Below, in pieces: positions 17,089-27,100 of a stretch of DNA of 48,206 nucleotides. The DNA comes from Nonomuraea aridisoli. Lineage in GTDB: Bacteria > Actinomycetota > Actinomycetes > Streptosporangiales > Streptosporangiaceae. Position 1 is the first letter of the stretch; every line of letters begins with the position of its first letter. Below the pieces are notes generated by a model. That model was not told the origin of the DNA and did no database searches. It was given only the letters and a program-made list of their open reading frames with translations. The stretch spans positions 1 through 48,206 of the forward strand of contig NZ_POUD01000033.1 of the NCBI RefSeq assembly GCF_003236395.1, written 5' to 3'. The position numbers were made by a program, and so were the translations under genes.

Positions 17089-18705
17089 ATGAAAGCGGCG
17101 ACGGAGCCGCTGCGGGAGACGATGCTGCGCCGGTTGACGCAGAATCTCGCCCCAGACGCATTGGTGCTGTGCGCCGACGGCGACGACCGGCCCGACCTCA
17201 TCGTGGTCGATCGCGCCTATGGGTTGGTGACCATCGACATTGACCTGACCGGGCACGATCCGGCGGCGCGCGAGCCGTTCTCCCGGCTGAACCGAAAGAT
17301 CTCGGATCTGCGGCTGGAAGCGCCGATCCTGGAGCGTTTCCGGCCGCACCGCCTCATCCTCTTCGGTGCCTGTTCCGAACCGCTCGTCGCGCCGTCGCGG
17401 GGCGGGCCGCCACGTGCGCTCGGCTTCGCGGACGTAGAAGATGGAGAATGGCTGGCCCGGCTGGAACCGCGTCCACTCGAATCGGACGATCTGACGTCGC
17501 TGCGTTCCGCACTGGCACCCACCCTGACCTTCAACGTTCGCTCCCGCCGGGGTGCATTCGATCCAGGACGGGGGGAGCGGCATCGGCGGCGGATCGAGCT
17601 GGACGCCCAGCAGGCCGCTGCCGCCACGATCCCGGTGGACGACGTGCTCCTGCTCTCCGGTCCGCCGGGGAGCGGCAAGACGCTAGTGCTGGCCGGGCGG
17701 GCACGGCACCTGGCCGCCCAGCATCCTGGCTGGCGCATCGTGCTCCTGTGCTACAACAACGCGCTGGTGCCGTACCTGCGCCGCCTCGTCGAGGACCACC
17801 CGGATGTCGAGGTTACGACGTTCGGGAAGTTCTCCCATGCCATGAGGCATCGGATCGCGCTCAACGACCCGGAGCAGGCTGAGGAAGATGTGGCCGCAGC
17901 ACTGGCGAAAGGCATCCCCCACACCGTGGACGCCCTGCTCATCGACGAGTCCCAGGACTTCCACGAAGCTTGGATCAGGTTCGCGCTGGCGACCGTGAGG
18001 CCAGGCCGCGGCGGTGCTGTTCTCGCGGGTGACCCGAGACAGGCCCTCTACCGAGACACGGACCGCCCTCCGGCGCTCACCGGTCGGCGGGTAACGCAAC
18101 TACGGCTTGGACGTCCCTATCGCAGCACCCGGCAGATCCTCCAGGCGGCGTCCACCACGCAACCGGATGCCGGGCCGGCGGCAGACGACGCGGTTCTGGA
18201 CGGTGAGCCGGTCGAATTGATCTGGGCGGAGAGCTGGAACGCGCAGGCCACCGCCGTGGCGTGGGAGATTCGTCGCATGCTCGACCACGGGGAGCGGGAA
18301 CCGCACGACATCGCCATCCTCATCACCCAGTGGCGAGGATCGCTCGGACGCCTGCGGGCAGCCCTCGACGGGGCCGAGGTGCCTTACCTCGTCGTCACCC
18401 GCAGCAATGCCGCGACCTTCGACCCGTGCTCCCCGGGTGTGAAGATCATGACCGTGCACTCGGCCAAAGGCCACGAGTTCGACGTAGTCGTGTTGTTCGG
18501 TCTGGAGACCCTGCCCAGCCCTTCCGGCGACGACCCTGAACGCGATCGGCAGGCGGCCCGGCGCGGCAAGGTCGGCTTCGTCGGGATGACCCGGGCCCGT
18601 GACCAGCTTCTCGTGACCTACACCCGAGACAGCCCGTATCTCGGCCGACTCCATGGATGCGCAGGAGTCCATTCATCGACTTGGCCCGATGACTATGAGG
18701 TGTGA
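17089..18705 (+). CDS. UvrD/Rep-like SF1 helicase with NERD-like N-terminus
   Basis: A 538-residue protein, first gene of the four-gene operon. Residues ~1-130 look like a NERD / PD-(D/E)XK-related domain ('RPDLIVVDRAYGLVTIDID'), but the usual E-x-K is replaced by D-I-D, so it is probably not a nuclease. The helicase core follows: Walker A GPPGSGKT at 191-198, Walker B D286-E-S-Q-D290, motif III 'LAGDPRQALYR', motif V 'VKIMTVHSAKGHEFDVVVL', motif VI 'VGMTRARDQLL' with R502 and R504. It is shorter than UvrD and lacks large 1B/2B insertions. An upstream in-frame start at 16945 or 17044 exists, but GGGGAG six bases before the ATG at 17089 decides. The stop overlaps the kinase start (GTGA, 18702-18705). 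Inferred to process or sense foreign DNA. Confidence 0.85.
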   Translation: MKAATEPLRETMLRRLTQNLAPDALVLCADGDDRPDLIVVDRAYGLVTIDIDLTGHDPAAREPFSRLNRKISDLRLEAPILERFRPHRLILFGACSEPLVAPSRGGPPRALGFADVEDGEWLARLEPRPLESDDLTSLRSALAPTLTFNVRSRRGAFDPGRGERHRRRIELDAQQAAAATIPVDDVLLLSGPPGSGKTLVLAGRARHLAAQHPGWRIVLLCYNNALVPYLRRLVEDHPDVEVTTFGKFSHAMRHRIALNDPEQAEEDVAAALAKGIPHTVDALLIDESQDFHEAWIRFALATVRPGRGGAVLAGDPRQALYRDTDRPPALTGRRVTQLRLGRPYRSTRQILQAASTTQPDAGPAADDAVLDGEPVELIWAESWNAQATAVAWEIRRMLDHGEREPHDIAILITQWRGSLGRLRAALDGAEVPYLVVTRSNAATFDPCSPGVKIMTVHSAKGHEFDVVVLFGLETLPSPSGDDPERDRQAARRGKVGFVGMTRARDQLLVTYTRDSPYLGRLHGCAGVHSSTWPDDYEV

Positions 18706-21700
18706 GCGTGGCTGAATTGACAGTGATGGGGGAGTACCAGGGCCCCGGTGAGCGCAAGACCGCCGAAAGCCTTGCCCGTGATCTCCCCGGCTCCTGGCAT
18801 GTGATCGCCGGTCGCAAGCTGAGCGGTCCCCGCCGCGACGACCTCGATCTCGTGGTGGTCGGAGGCCACGCAATCTTCGTCCTGGACGAGAAGGCATGGG
18901 GGCCGCGCATCGAACTCGGAGATCAGTTTTGGCGGGTCAAGGGGGAGGAACGTCGGAATCCGCTGGATCGGGCCAACCACCTGGCACGAGTACTCGCAGG
19001 TCAGCTCCGCTCCCGGGTGCCTGGCTACGGATCGAAGGTCCGCGGCCGTCCTGTCATCGCTGGCATCGTCCTGTCGCACGACGCCGTCGAGCTGGTGGTC
19101 GGCCCGACCTACGCCGACGGGGACGCCGTCGTCAAGCTCGCCGTCGCTGCGTCGTGGCTGCGGGACCAAGACGATGCGTGCGGAACCGGACTGCAGGCGG
19201 TGCGGGACGAGACAATCGCCTTTCTCCTCGGCCTGCCTGGACGTGAGCCGAAGCCTGAGCGCATCGGGCCGTACCAGGTGATGGGTGAGATCGAGCCCAT
19301 AGAAACGGCCCGCTGCTTCCATGCCAAGGACGGCGATCGCACAGTGATCCTCCGGTGCTACCCGATGCACGGGTGGGGGCCCGATGCATCACCGCAGGGG
19401 ATCACGGAGCGAGAGCGGCTGGCCCTCGACCGGCTGGAGGAACGCGACCGCGCCTGGCAGATCCACCCCAGCTTCGAGTACGAGGCACGGCAGTGGATCG
19501 TCGTGCCCGTCGTCCCGGCGCGCGGCAAGAGCCTGGCCACCTCGCTGCGGATCGGTGATCCCGTCAGGGAGGACGGTCGGCTGCAGCAGCAGGTGGCGAT
19601 CGACGTGGTGACCGACGCCCTCCGAGGCCTGTCCGAAGTACACGAAGCGGGGCTGGTGCACCGCGGGCTCTACCCTCGCCGCATCTTCCTCGGCCGCGGT
19701 CTGCGAGTGAAGTTCAGTGACTTCTACCTGGCCCGAGTGGAGGGGGAACGCACCATCGCTCCCCAGATGAGTGCCGACGCCGATCCCGGCGTGCCGTATC
19801 GCGCGCCGGAGTGCCGCGCCAGCATCGCGAACGCGACACCGGCCTCGGACGTCTACTCCCTAGCGCTCGCGCTCAGTGGCTGGGTGCTCGGTGACTTGGC
19901 TGCCGAACCCCAGGTAGAGGCGGTGCGGGGGGCCATCGCACGAACTCCCGTCGTCGGTCCCGTCCTAGCGGACTGCCTTGCTGACGACCCCCGCGAACGT
20001 CCGGACGCCGCCACGGCGGTCACGCGGATTGGGCAGATCGTCGAGGCGATGAACGAGGAGCGCGTTGCGGTGGGGGAAACTGGCGCCGCGGAAGAGTTTC
20101 GGGTCGGCGGCGTCGTCGCCGACCGATACCAGATCAAAGAAAGCCTGGGGCAGGGTGGCTTCGCGCACACTTGGCGGGCATGGGACACCTCCGCCGAGGC
20201 CGACCGGGTCATCAAGCAGTTCCATGACGACGCCGCCGCCTCTCATGCTCAGCAGGAGTACAAGGCCGCGGATCGCATCCGGCATGACCACTGCGCCCGG
20301 GTATACGACATCAGCCGCGACAAACCGGGCTACCTGGTACTGGAGTACATCCCCGGGGACAACCTGAGGGACTTCGCCGCCGCTGGCTCGCCGAACCCTG
20401 AGCGGTACCGGACGATCGCCTTGGACGTTCTGTCCGCCCTCGCTCACCTGCACGACCGCAACCTCGTGCATCGTGATGTCACCCCAACCAATGTAATCAT
20501 CACTCCGGAGGGTCGCGCCAAGCTCATCGACTTCGGCGTCGCGGGCCGCCCTCGGGCGACCACCGTGGTCGGCACACCACCGTTCATGGCCCCGGAACTG
20601 CGTGCGGCCCAAGGCGCTACCGTACAGAGTGACATCTACGGGTTCGCGGTCACGATGATCCACACGATGTTGGGGCGCCCTGCCTATGCCGGGGACCCTG
20701 CTCGCGGCGACGACGACCGGGAACGGCTACTGCCACCTACCGACGACGAACGCCAAGCTTGGGGGCCGCTCGGCGAGGCGATGCTGAACGTACTCTTCAC
20801 CGCCGCCCACGCCGACCCCGCCATGCGTCCTGCGTCTGCAGAAGAGCTGGCGGCCGAACTGCGGTTGCTCGATGAGATCGTCGCGCCGCAGGGGGAGCGT
20901 TTGGTCAATCCGGTGGTGGACAACCTGCGTGGTCTCTACCGGGCCAGCAGCGTGGGCAACAGTGGTAATCGCGGACTGGACGACGAGTTCGCGCACCGGA
21001 CCTACGTGCCGACCCTGTTGGACACCGAGCTGTTGCCCGCGATCGCCCGGGGTGAGCTGCGCTTGGTGCTGCTAACCGGCAATCCCGGTGACGGCAAGAC
21101 GTCATTCCTGGTGAAGACGAGCGAAAGACTCCACCAGGATGGAGCACAAGTCATCAGTGAAAATGCTGCTGGATGGCGGATGAGCCTGAATGGTCACACG
21201 TTTGTGGCTGTCTACGACGCCAGCGAGTCACACGATGGAAGGTCCTCCGATGATCTGATGCGCGAGGCGCTGGACCCGGCTCCTGGAGAGGACCCGCAGC
21301 GGCGCACTGTCCTGCTCGCGATCAACGATGGGCGGCTGCTGCAGTTCTTCACCGACTATGAAGACCTGTACGAGGACGATGCTCGTGAGGTTCTTGGCCA
21401 GATGTCGGGGAAGCCGGCCAGCGATGAGACGATCGCGCTGGTGGACCTGAAGCGGCGCACCCTGGCCCGCAGGCCCGGTGATGCCCCCAGCCTTGCTGGT
21501 CGCATCCTGGACAGCTTCACTGCGCCGGAGCAGTGGAAGCAGTGTGAGAGTTGCCTGTCCCGAGATATCTGCCCCATGGTGCGGAACGCCGCCGAGCTGC
21601 GTGGCCGAGCGCGGGAGGCCGTCGAGGAGCTCGTCGCCACTTCGCATTTGCGGCGCCAGCGCCGCGCCACGTTCCGAGACGTGCGCTCAGCCTTGGCCTG

Positions 21701-22511
21701 GCTGATCACGGGCGACCGGTCCTGCGACAGCGTGCACCAGGCCCGCGAACGGGGCATGGACCTGCGCCGGGCCGGTGACGCCCTTAGCGAGGACTTGGCC
21801 TTCGACCCTTGCTCGGCCGACTACCTGGTGCGGGAGTGGGCCGAGCTTGACCCAGCGAACACCGCGGCACCGGATGTCGAGCGGGCCGCCCGTGTCGATC
21901 GGTCGGTAGTGGCCGACCCGACGGCCTTCGGCGACCGGGACCGTGAGCGAGTCCAGCGGCGGCTTTTCTTCGGCCTCTGGAACTCTGCTGGATTGGGACG
22001 CAAGACTGTCCGAGTGTATAGACACCTCGGCGAGTTCGAGGAGGCCTTGCTCGGTTCCGGTAAACGGCTTGAGGAGATCCGTGGCCGGGTCCTGCTAGGA
22101 CTAAGCAGACTGCTGGGCGCGCCAGGTTATCAGGGGGGCGACCTGGCCGTGGCCGACCAGGGGGCCGGCGGTACGTGGGCGGTGCTCAAGGAGATCCCAG
22201 CAACGGAGTTCTCGCTGGAACGGGTGGAACATCCTTCCCAATACGTCGAGTGGCGTCCGGATGCACTCCGGCTCGATCACGTCAGCAGGCACTCCCTCAC
22301 CCTCACCTTGGACACCTTCGAGCTGGTGATACGGGCCGCCGACGGGGAGCTGATCGGGGACAGCGCCGCCGACTCCGTCCGCCAGGAGGTCGAGACGTTC
22401 GCAGCCGCGCTGCGGCGGAGCCCGGCCAATGCCGTCAGCGTCGTCAACCCCGCGGGGACGGCACGGCGTGCGATGATCGTCGACCGGCGCATCGTCTTGG
22501 AGCGAGCATGA
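18702..22511 (+). CDS. NERD - pseudokinase - Ser/Thr kinase - P-loop NTPase fusion (PglW/MAD6-like)
   Basis: A 1269-residue multidomain signalling protein. Residues ~10-115: NERD domain ('DLDLVVVGGHAIFVLDEKAWG'). ~190-450: a kinase-like fold that has lost key residues, with H320-R-G322 for HRD and D340-F-Y for DFG, so a pseudokinase. ~475-725: an intact Ser/Thr kinase with glycine loop from 484 (GQGGF), K505, H590-R-D592 and D610-F-G. ~755-1240: a P-loop NTPase, Walker A 793-GNPGDGKTS-801, with a cysteine cluster C948-x2-C951-x5-C957 that may bind zinc. NERD plus two kinase folds recalls PglW of BREX type 2. The kinase plus NTPase, followed by an unknown protein and a large ATPase, recalls MAD6. 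It is coupled on both sides by 4-base overlaps. The substrate is unknown. Confidence 0.85.
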   Translation: MSVAELTVMGEYQGPGERKTAESLARDLPGSWHVIAGRKLSGPRRDDLDLVVVGGHAIFVLDEKAWGPRIELGDQFWRVKGEERRNPLDRANHLARVLAGQLRSRVPGYGSKVRGRPVIAGIVLSHDAVELVVGPTYADGDAVVKLAVAASWLRDQDDACGTGLQAVRDETIAFLLGLPGREPKPERIGPYQVMGEIEPIETARCFHAKDGDRTVILRCYPMHGWGPDASPQGITERERLALDRLEERDRAWQIHPSFEYEARQWIVVPVVPARGKSLATSLRIGDPVREDGRLQQQVAIDVVTDALRGLSEVHEAGLVHRGLYPRRIFLGRGLRVKFSDFYLARVEGERTIAPQMSADADPGVPYRAPECRASIANATPASDVYSLALALSGWVLGDLAAEPQVEAVRGAIARTPVVGPVLADCLADDPRERPDAATAVTRIGQIVEAMNEERVAVGETGAAEEFRVGGVVADRYQIKESLGQGGFAHTWRAWDTSAEADRVIKQFHDDAAASHAQQEYKAADRIRHDHCARVYDISRDKPGYLVLEYIPGDNLRDFAAAGSPNPERYRTIALDVLSALAHLHDRNLVHRDVTPTNVIITPEGRAKLIDFGVAGRPRATTVVGTPPFMAPELRAAQGATVQSDIYGFAVTMIHTMLGRPAYAGDPARGDDDRERLLPPTDDERQAWGPLGEAMLNVLFTAAHADPAMRPASAEELAAELRLLDEIVAPQGERLVNPVVDNLRGLYRASSVGNSGNRGLDDEFAHRTYVPTLLDTELLPAIARGELRLVLLTGNPGDGKTSFLVKTSERLHQDGAQVISENAAGWRMSLNGHTFVAVYDASESHDGRSSDDLMREALDPAPGEDPQRRTVLLAINDGRLLQFFTDYEDLYEDDAREVLGQMSGKPASDETIALVDLKRRTLARRPGDAPSLAGRILDSFTAPEQWKQCESCLSRDICPMVRNAAELRGRAREAVEELVATSHLRRQRRATFRDVRSALAWLITGDRSCDSVHQARERGMDLRRAGDALSEDLAFDPCSADYLVREWAELDPANTAAPDVERAARVDRSVVADPTAFGDRDRERVQRRLFFGLWNSAGLGRKTVRVYRHLGEFEEALLGSGKRLEEIRGRVLLGLSRLLGAPGYQGGDLAVADQGAGGTWAVLKEIPATEFSLERVEHPSQYVEWRPDALRLDHVSRHSLTLTLDTFELVIRAADGELIGDSAADSVRQEVETFAAALRRSPANAVSVVNPAGTARRAMIVDRRIVLERA

Positions 22512-24148
22512 CCATCGTCATCCCAAAGCAGCTGCGCAGTCTTGAATTCACCGAGCTGACGCTGGTGGAGCTCAACGACATCGATGTGGACCGCCTGCTA
22601 CCAAACCTGTGGGAGCTGGTGGTCAAACAGGGCCGGATGTCGTCGGCGCCGAAGGATGCCGACGACTACGGCCGCTACCTCGGCGCGCTCGCAGCCAACG
22701 AACGCCTAGAGGGCTTTGACGACGAGCATGGCATGAAGGTGCTCGACGGATGGTTGCGATCGTCCATCGTGCGGATCGGCGCCAAGGGGCGGGCTCGGTC
22801 GGGCACGCAGATGGACTACATCCAGCCGCTGACCATCGCCAGCTACCGTGCGGGCCTCCCCAAAACCCGCCGCCATCGGCATGCGCACACTTTGATCTAC
22901 CACTTGCTCATCGAGCGGCTGAAGCTGTTTGGCTTCGAGGCTCCGGAGAAGAACCTCCGACTCGCACTTGAGAAGGCGGTCGGAGCTGGAGTAAAAATCG
23001 GTGTCGACGGCCAGTGGGTACCAGAGTACGACGGCCGGACCGACATCGACATCAACGCCCTGCTGTCGCTGTACTTCCTGGAGGAGTTCACTCCGCTCGG
23101 CGCGCGGGAGGCCAGCTATGGATTCCGCAGCAGCGTCGTACCCGGGGCCACCCGTGGGCTGGCTGGCGACCTGTTGGACTACCTCGTCGCCTATGGGGGC
23201 CGACTGACACCGTCGGCCTTCGTCGACCGGTTCGCGGCGCTGGTCTCGCTGCGGCTGTTTCAGTTGCCGCTGCGCGTCGCCCGGGCGACGCGGCATGTCC
23301 TCAACACCGGAAGGCATTCCGAGGACATGAGGGATGACGCCGATGTCGCCAACCCTCTGGAACTGTATTGCGACTTCACTCGGGTACGCGGGTCGGCATC
23401 GGACGAGCTGGCCCGTCAGTGCGTGCTGCGGGACCTGGAGATCATGAGCGGCTTCATGCCCGACCGCCTCCTGCTGCGTTCTTTGCGCGAAGCCGCCTTG
23501 TCGACCCTTCGAAAGCGCGGCGAAGAGATCAGAAACCTACCGATGCCGGACAGCCTGGTGGCCATGGTCGGCCTGCGGGAGGACCTTCGGATCAACACCT
23601 ATGCGGATATCAGGATTCAAGAGATCGAGGCGGAAACGGAGGAGAACGGCACCGATGAGGACCTGGAGTTCATCGCCTCGGTGAGGGACTCTGAAGCGCT
23701 TTCCATTGAGCAGCTCACCACGCTGTTGGTCGAAGGATTGTCCAGCACAGCTCTAAAGAACCAGGTCGGGTGGTTCTCGTCCACTGGCGGGATCAAGAAG
23801 CCGTACGGGCTGATCACCGGTTCGCCGAACTCTCGTCGATCGTGGCGGTATGCGCCGTCGGACGACCTGATGTACGCCCTGCTCCTGGTGTGCTTCACCA
23901 CAGCTCAGGGTCCTGGGGTCCGCCTTCGTAGCAGGATGCCCATCGTGGAACTACTGAAGGTTCTACGCGATCGGTTCGGCATTCTCATTGATCGTCCGCC
24001 GGCCGCCTTCGACAGCGTGGACAACCGCGCCGCGGCTGCCGCGAATCTCGAAGCGTTCAAACGTCGACTCCGGCTGCTCGGCTGCTTCGACGGCCTGAGT
24101 GACGACTTCTCTGCCCAGTACGTTCGGAACCCCTTGGAGACAGAGTGA
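22508..24148 (+). CDS. Protein of unknown fold, third gene of the operon (MAD7/DptG-position)
   Basis: A 546-residue protein without any catalytic motif I can see. It is mainly helical, with Leu/Arg-rich segments ('HAHTLIYHLLIERLKLFGF', 'DINALLSLYFLEEF') and an acidic stretch 'EIEAETEENGTDEDLEF' near residues 375-395. There is no signal peptide or membrane segment. It starts at the ATGA overlap with the kinase stop and ends in a GTGA overlap with the HerA gene, so it should be made in step with them. Its place between a kinase/NTPase and a HerA-type ATPase is the position of MAD7 in MADS and, by analogy, DptG in the phosphorothioate restriction set. An adaptor or scaffold role is inferred from position only. 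Confidence 0.8.
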   Translation: MTIVIPKQLRSLEFTELTLVELNDIDVDRLLPNLWELVVKQGRMSSAPKDADDYGRYLGALAANERLEGFDDEHGMKVLDGWLRSSIVRIGAKGRARSGTQMDYIQPLTIASYRAGLPKTRRHRHAHTLIYHLLIERLKLFGFEAPEKNLRLALEKAVGAGVKIGVDGQWVPEYDGRTDIDINALLSLYFLEEFTPLGAREASYGFRSSVVPGATRGLAGDLLDYLVAYGGRLTPSAFVDRFAALVSLRLFQLPLRVARATRHVLNTGRHSEDMRDDADVANPLELYCDFTRVRGSASDELARQCVLRDLEIMSGFMPDRLLLRSLREAALSTLRKRGEEIRNLPMPDSLVAMVGLREDLRINTYADIRIQEIEAETEENGTDEDLEFIASVRDSEALSIEQLTTLLVEGLSSTALKNQVGWFSSTGGIKKPYGLITGSPNSRRSWRYAPSDDLMYALLLVCFTTAQGPGVRLRSRMPIVELLKVLRDRFGILIDRPPAAFDSVDNRAAAAANLEAFKRRLRLLGCFDGLSDDFSAQYVRNPLETE

Positions 24149-27100
24149 ACGCAGAGCTGCCGCGGACGTTGATTGACCGCATCGCGGACCACCTGGGGAG
24201 CCGCCTGGCGCAGCGGCAGCCGGGACACTGCGTCCGGGTCGACGACTTGTCCACCGTGGACGCTCATGCGGTCGCCGACGAGGTAGAACGCCATCGCATT
24301 GAATGCCAGGTTCATGTGCTCGCGCATCGCGAGCCGCAGCACCCGCTGGAGATCGGAGCCGACCGGGCGATCGAACTACGCAATCGCAAGGGCCGTCCGC
24401 TGCTGCTGCTCGTTCCGGCAGGCGCGGGCCATGCGGCCAGTTCGCTGGACAACTCCTTCGAACCACTGCCGCTGATCACGTTGCTCACGACGGTCACTGA
24501 GACCCTCGAGAAGGAACTGTCGGCGACCGCCGTGGCCGCGCTGGTCAACGAGGTCAAGCGGGTTCTTGGGCGCACTCGCCAGGTTGAGACTTGGGCCCGC
24601 TTCCTGGGCGCGGTCGCAGCGGACCCGAACGTCGACACGGTCGGCCGTGAGCTGTGGCAGGTCGGGCTCGTCCCAGATCTGGGGAACGACGGAACCCAGG
24701 CACGACTGCGGCGCAACGCAAAGGCTGTCGCGGCAATTGCCCGGCCAACGCGGCCGACCGCACGGGTCGTCGACCGTCTAGCCGAGGGAGAGGTGAAGGC
24801 CGGCTCGTTTCGACAGGAACTGTTGGCGTTTCTCGAACGGCAGCCAGCCGGAATGCTGGCCAATCCGGTCACGTGGGGCCGTGAGATTAAGGAACATCAT
24901 GCAGGGAGGCTGACGTTTGAGCAGTGGCCGCTTACCGAGGTGCAGCAGGCCGGCTTAGAGAAGATCAAGGTTACTCCATTCCGCCGGGACGACGGTAAGG
25001 TAGATCCACAGTGCAAGCTTCGGCTGTCGGACGATGACGGTCAGCTGTACTGCGACGTCGCACCCGACCAGCCTGGCAAGGTGACCGTCAAGTGGGCCAC
25101 CGAGCCGTCCAAGACGACCTCGGTCGCGTCATGGCGGGTGGAGATGCTGCCTCCGTCCGACCTCCGTACAGCTGATACCCCGCCGGTGGCTACCACGAAG
25201 GTCAAGGGCGACAAACGGCGGGCGACGCTGCGAGTGGACCTCGGAGAGGACGACCTCGCCACGGGCACGCTGTTCGTAATCCGTGTCCGTGCACAAGACG
25301 CCGATGGTAACGACCTCGACCTGCATGACGAGAAGGCGGCGGCCGAAAGCGACCAGTTCGAGGTCAGACTGCACGAGCACATGCCCCCGTCCGTCCCGCG
25401 GGCGGCGGGTGCCGCTTCCCTCCCTGAGGCGGTGCTCACCATCGCGATCGACTCTGGTGGAGACTTGACCGAGGGCACTCCGGCATGGGACGCGGCTCGT
25501 CAGGTGTTCGACCTCCGGGTCGGCAGCCGTCGCGCTCAGATCAAGGCTTCGCGGGTGATCGTCGAGCTCCAGCGCCGGATGCTCAAGTCCCCCGATGTAT
25601 TCGCTTTCGACGTTCACTCCCCGCTCGGCGAGCCGATCGACCCAGCCGAGGCGGAGCAGAGTTTGCTGGAAATCCCGCAGACTCTGGCCGACCGCCGCCG
25701 GAAATTGCTCGCCACCCTCGAGGCACGTACACCCCGAGATGTGGTCGAGATGCTCAGCTGGGACGACGAACTTCGCGACCAGGTACGAAGCTATGTGCAG
25801 AGCTACCGCCGGATGTTGGACAATGCCGCGCCGCAGACGCGTAGTGCGCTCCTGGCGATGGACACGCTGGCGGTCAGGGTTGGCACCGCGACTGACGAGG
25901 TGCGGGGGCTCGTCCTGCTACCTACCCACCCGCTGCGCCTAGCTTGGGCAGCGGCGCACGACCAGTTGCTGCGCGAATGGGCCGGCGAGGTTGCCCAGGA
26001 GGGGAAACGTAGGTCGCACCGGGCTGGGCGGGTCGATCAGGCGATGGTGTCCCGACTGTCGCCCTCCAACATGCCGTTCGTCATGGTCGATCGTGACGGG
26101 AAGGCGCTCGTCTACACCGAGGAACTGACCCACGGAACGGCCCTCTACTTGCCTCCCGACGTTAAGGAACCACAGTCCGCTTCGGACGTCATCTGCGGGG
26201 CGATCGAGATCGCCCGTGACAACGTGGATCTGTCGGTCTCCGCCCAGGCGCTCGGTGACCGCATCCGCAGTTACCGGGACGCTCATCCCGGCACCGGGAC
26301 ACTGCGGATCATGGCAGTCAACCCAGGTTCGGGGTCGGTACTGCGCAGGGCCCTGCAACCGCTCGTTCTGCCTGATGAGGCACCCGAACAGGACGGCCCG
26401 CCGCCGCACGATCCGCAGCGCCTTGAACTCATCGCCTACAGCGACCGGCTTTCCTACACTGACCCGGTCGCCGATCTGCGTGAGTTGCAGCGGTCCGTCG
26501 CATCAGGAGAGATCCGGCGCACCGCCACGCATCTGGTGCCTTCGATGGGCTTGTCCGCTCGTGATTTGGGCCGCCTGGCCGAGGACCGAGAGGGACACCA
26601 CCTCGCCCTGGTGCAGGACATGGCCCGTGGCCAAGTCACCGACCCGGCGGCGGAGGCCGGCCCGTGGACCACGACATTCCAGGATCTGCTCACCCCGCTG
26701 CGTTCTGAGCGCGCGCCTGATGGCTCCGCCACGTGGTTCGTGACGCCGGCGCTGAAACCGCGTGGTGTCGGTCGGCTGGAGGCCGACATTGTGGGGGCGC
26801 ACCGCGCCCACCAGGCCGTCGTTGCCGCCCACCTGGGTCTGAAGGCAGCCGTACCGGCGCTGGCGATCCAGCTGGATCCACAGGACCTGCGCAGACTCCG
26901 TGCCGCCCATAACCGCGCGGATTGGGTCGTCACCCTGGACCGGGGGATTGGCCCAGAGCTGTTCGAGGAGGTGACCACCGACGAACCGGACGACAGCCGT
27001 TACCTTCTCGACTACACGCCGGACTTTCTAGAAGGGCTCGGCAAGAAGCTCACCGTCACCACAGCACACCATAGTGAAGTACGACGCATCCTGGGTGAGG

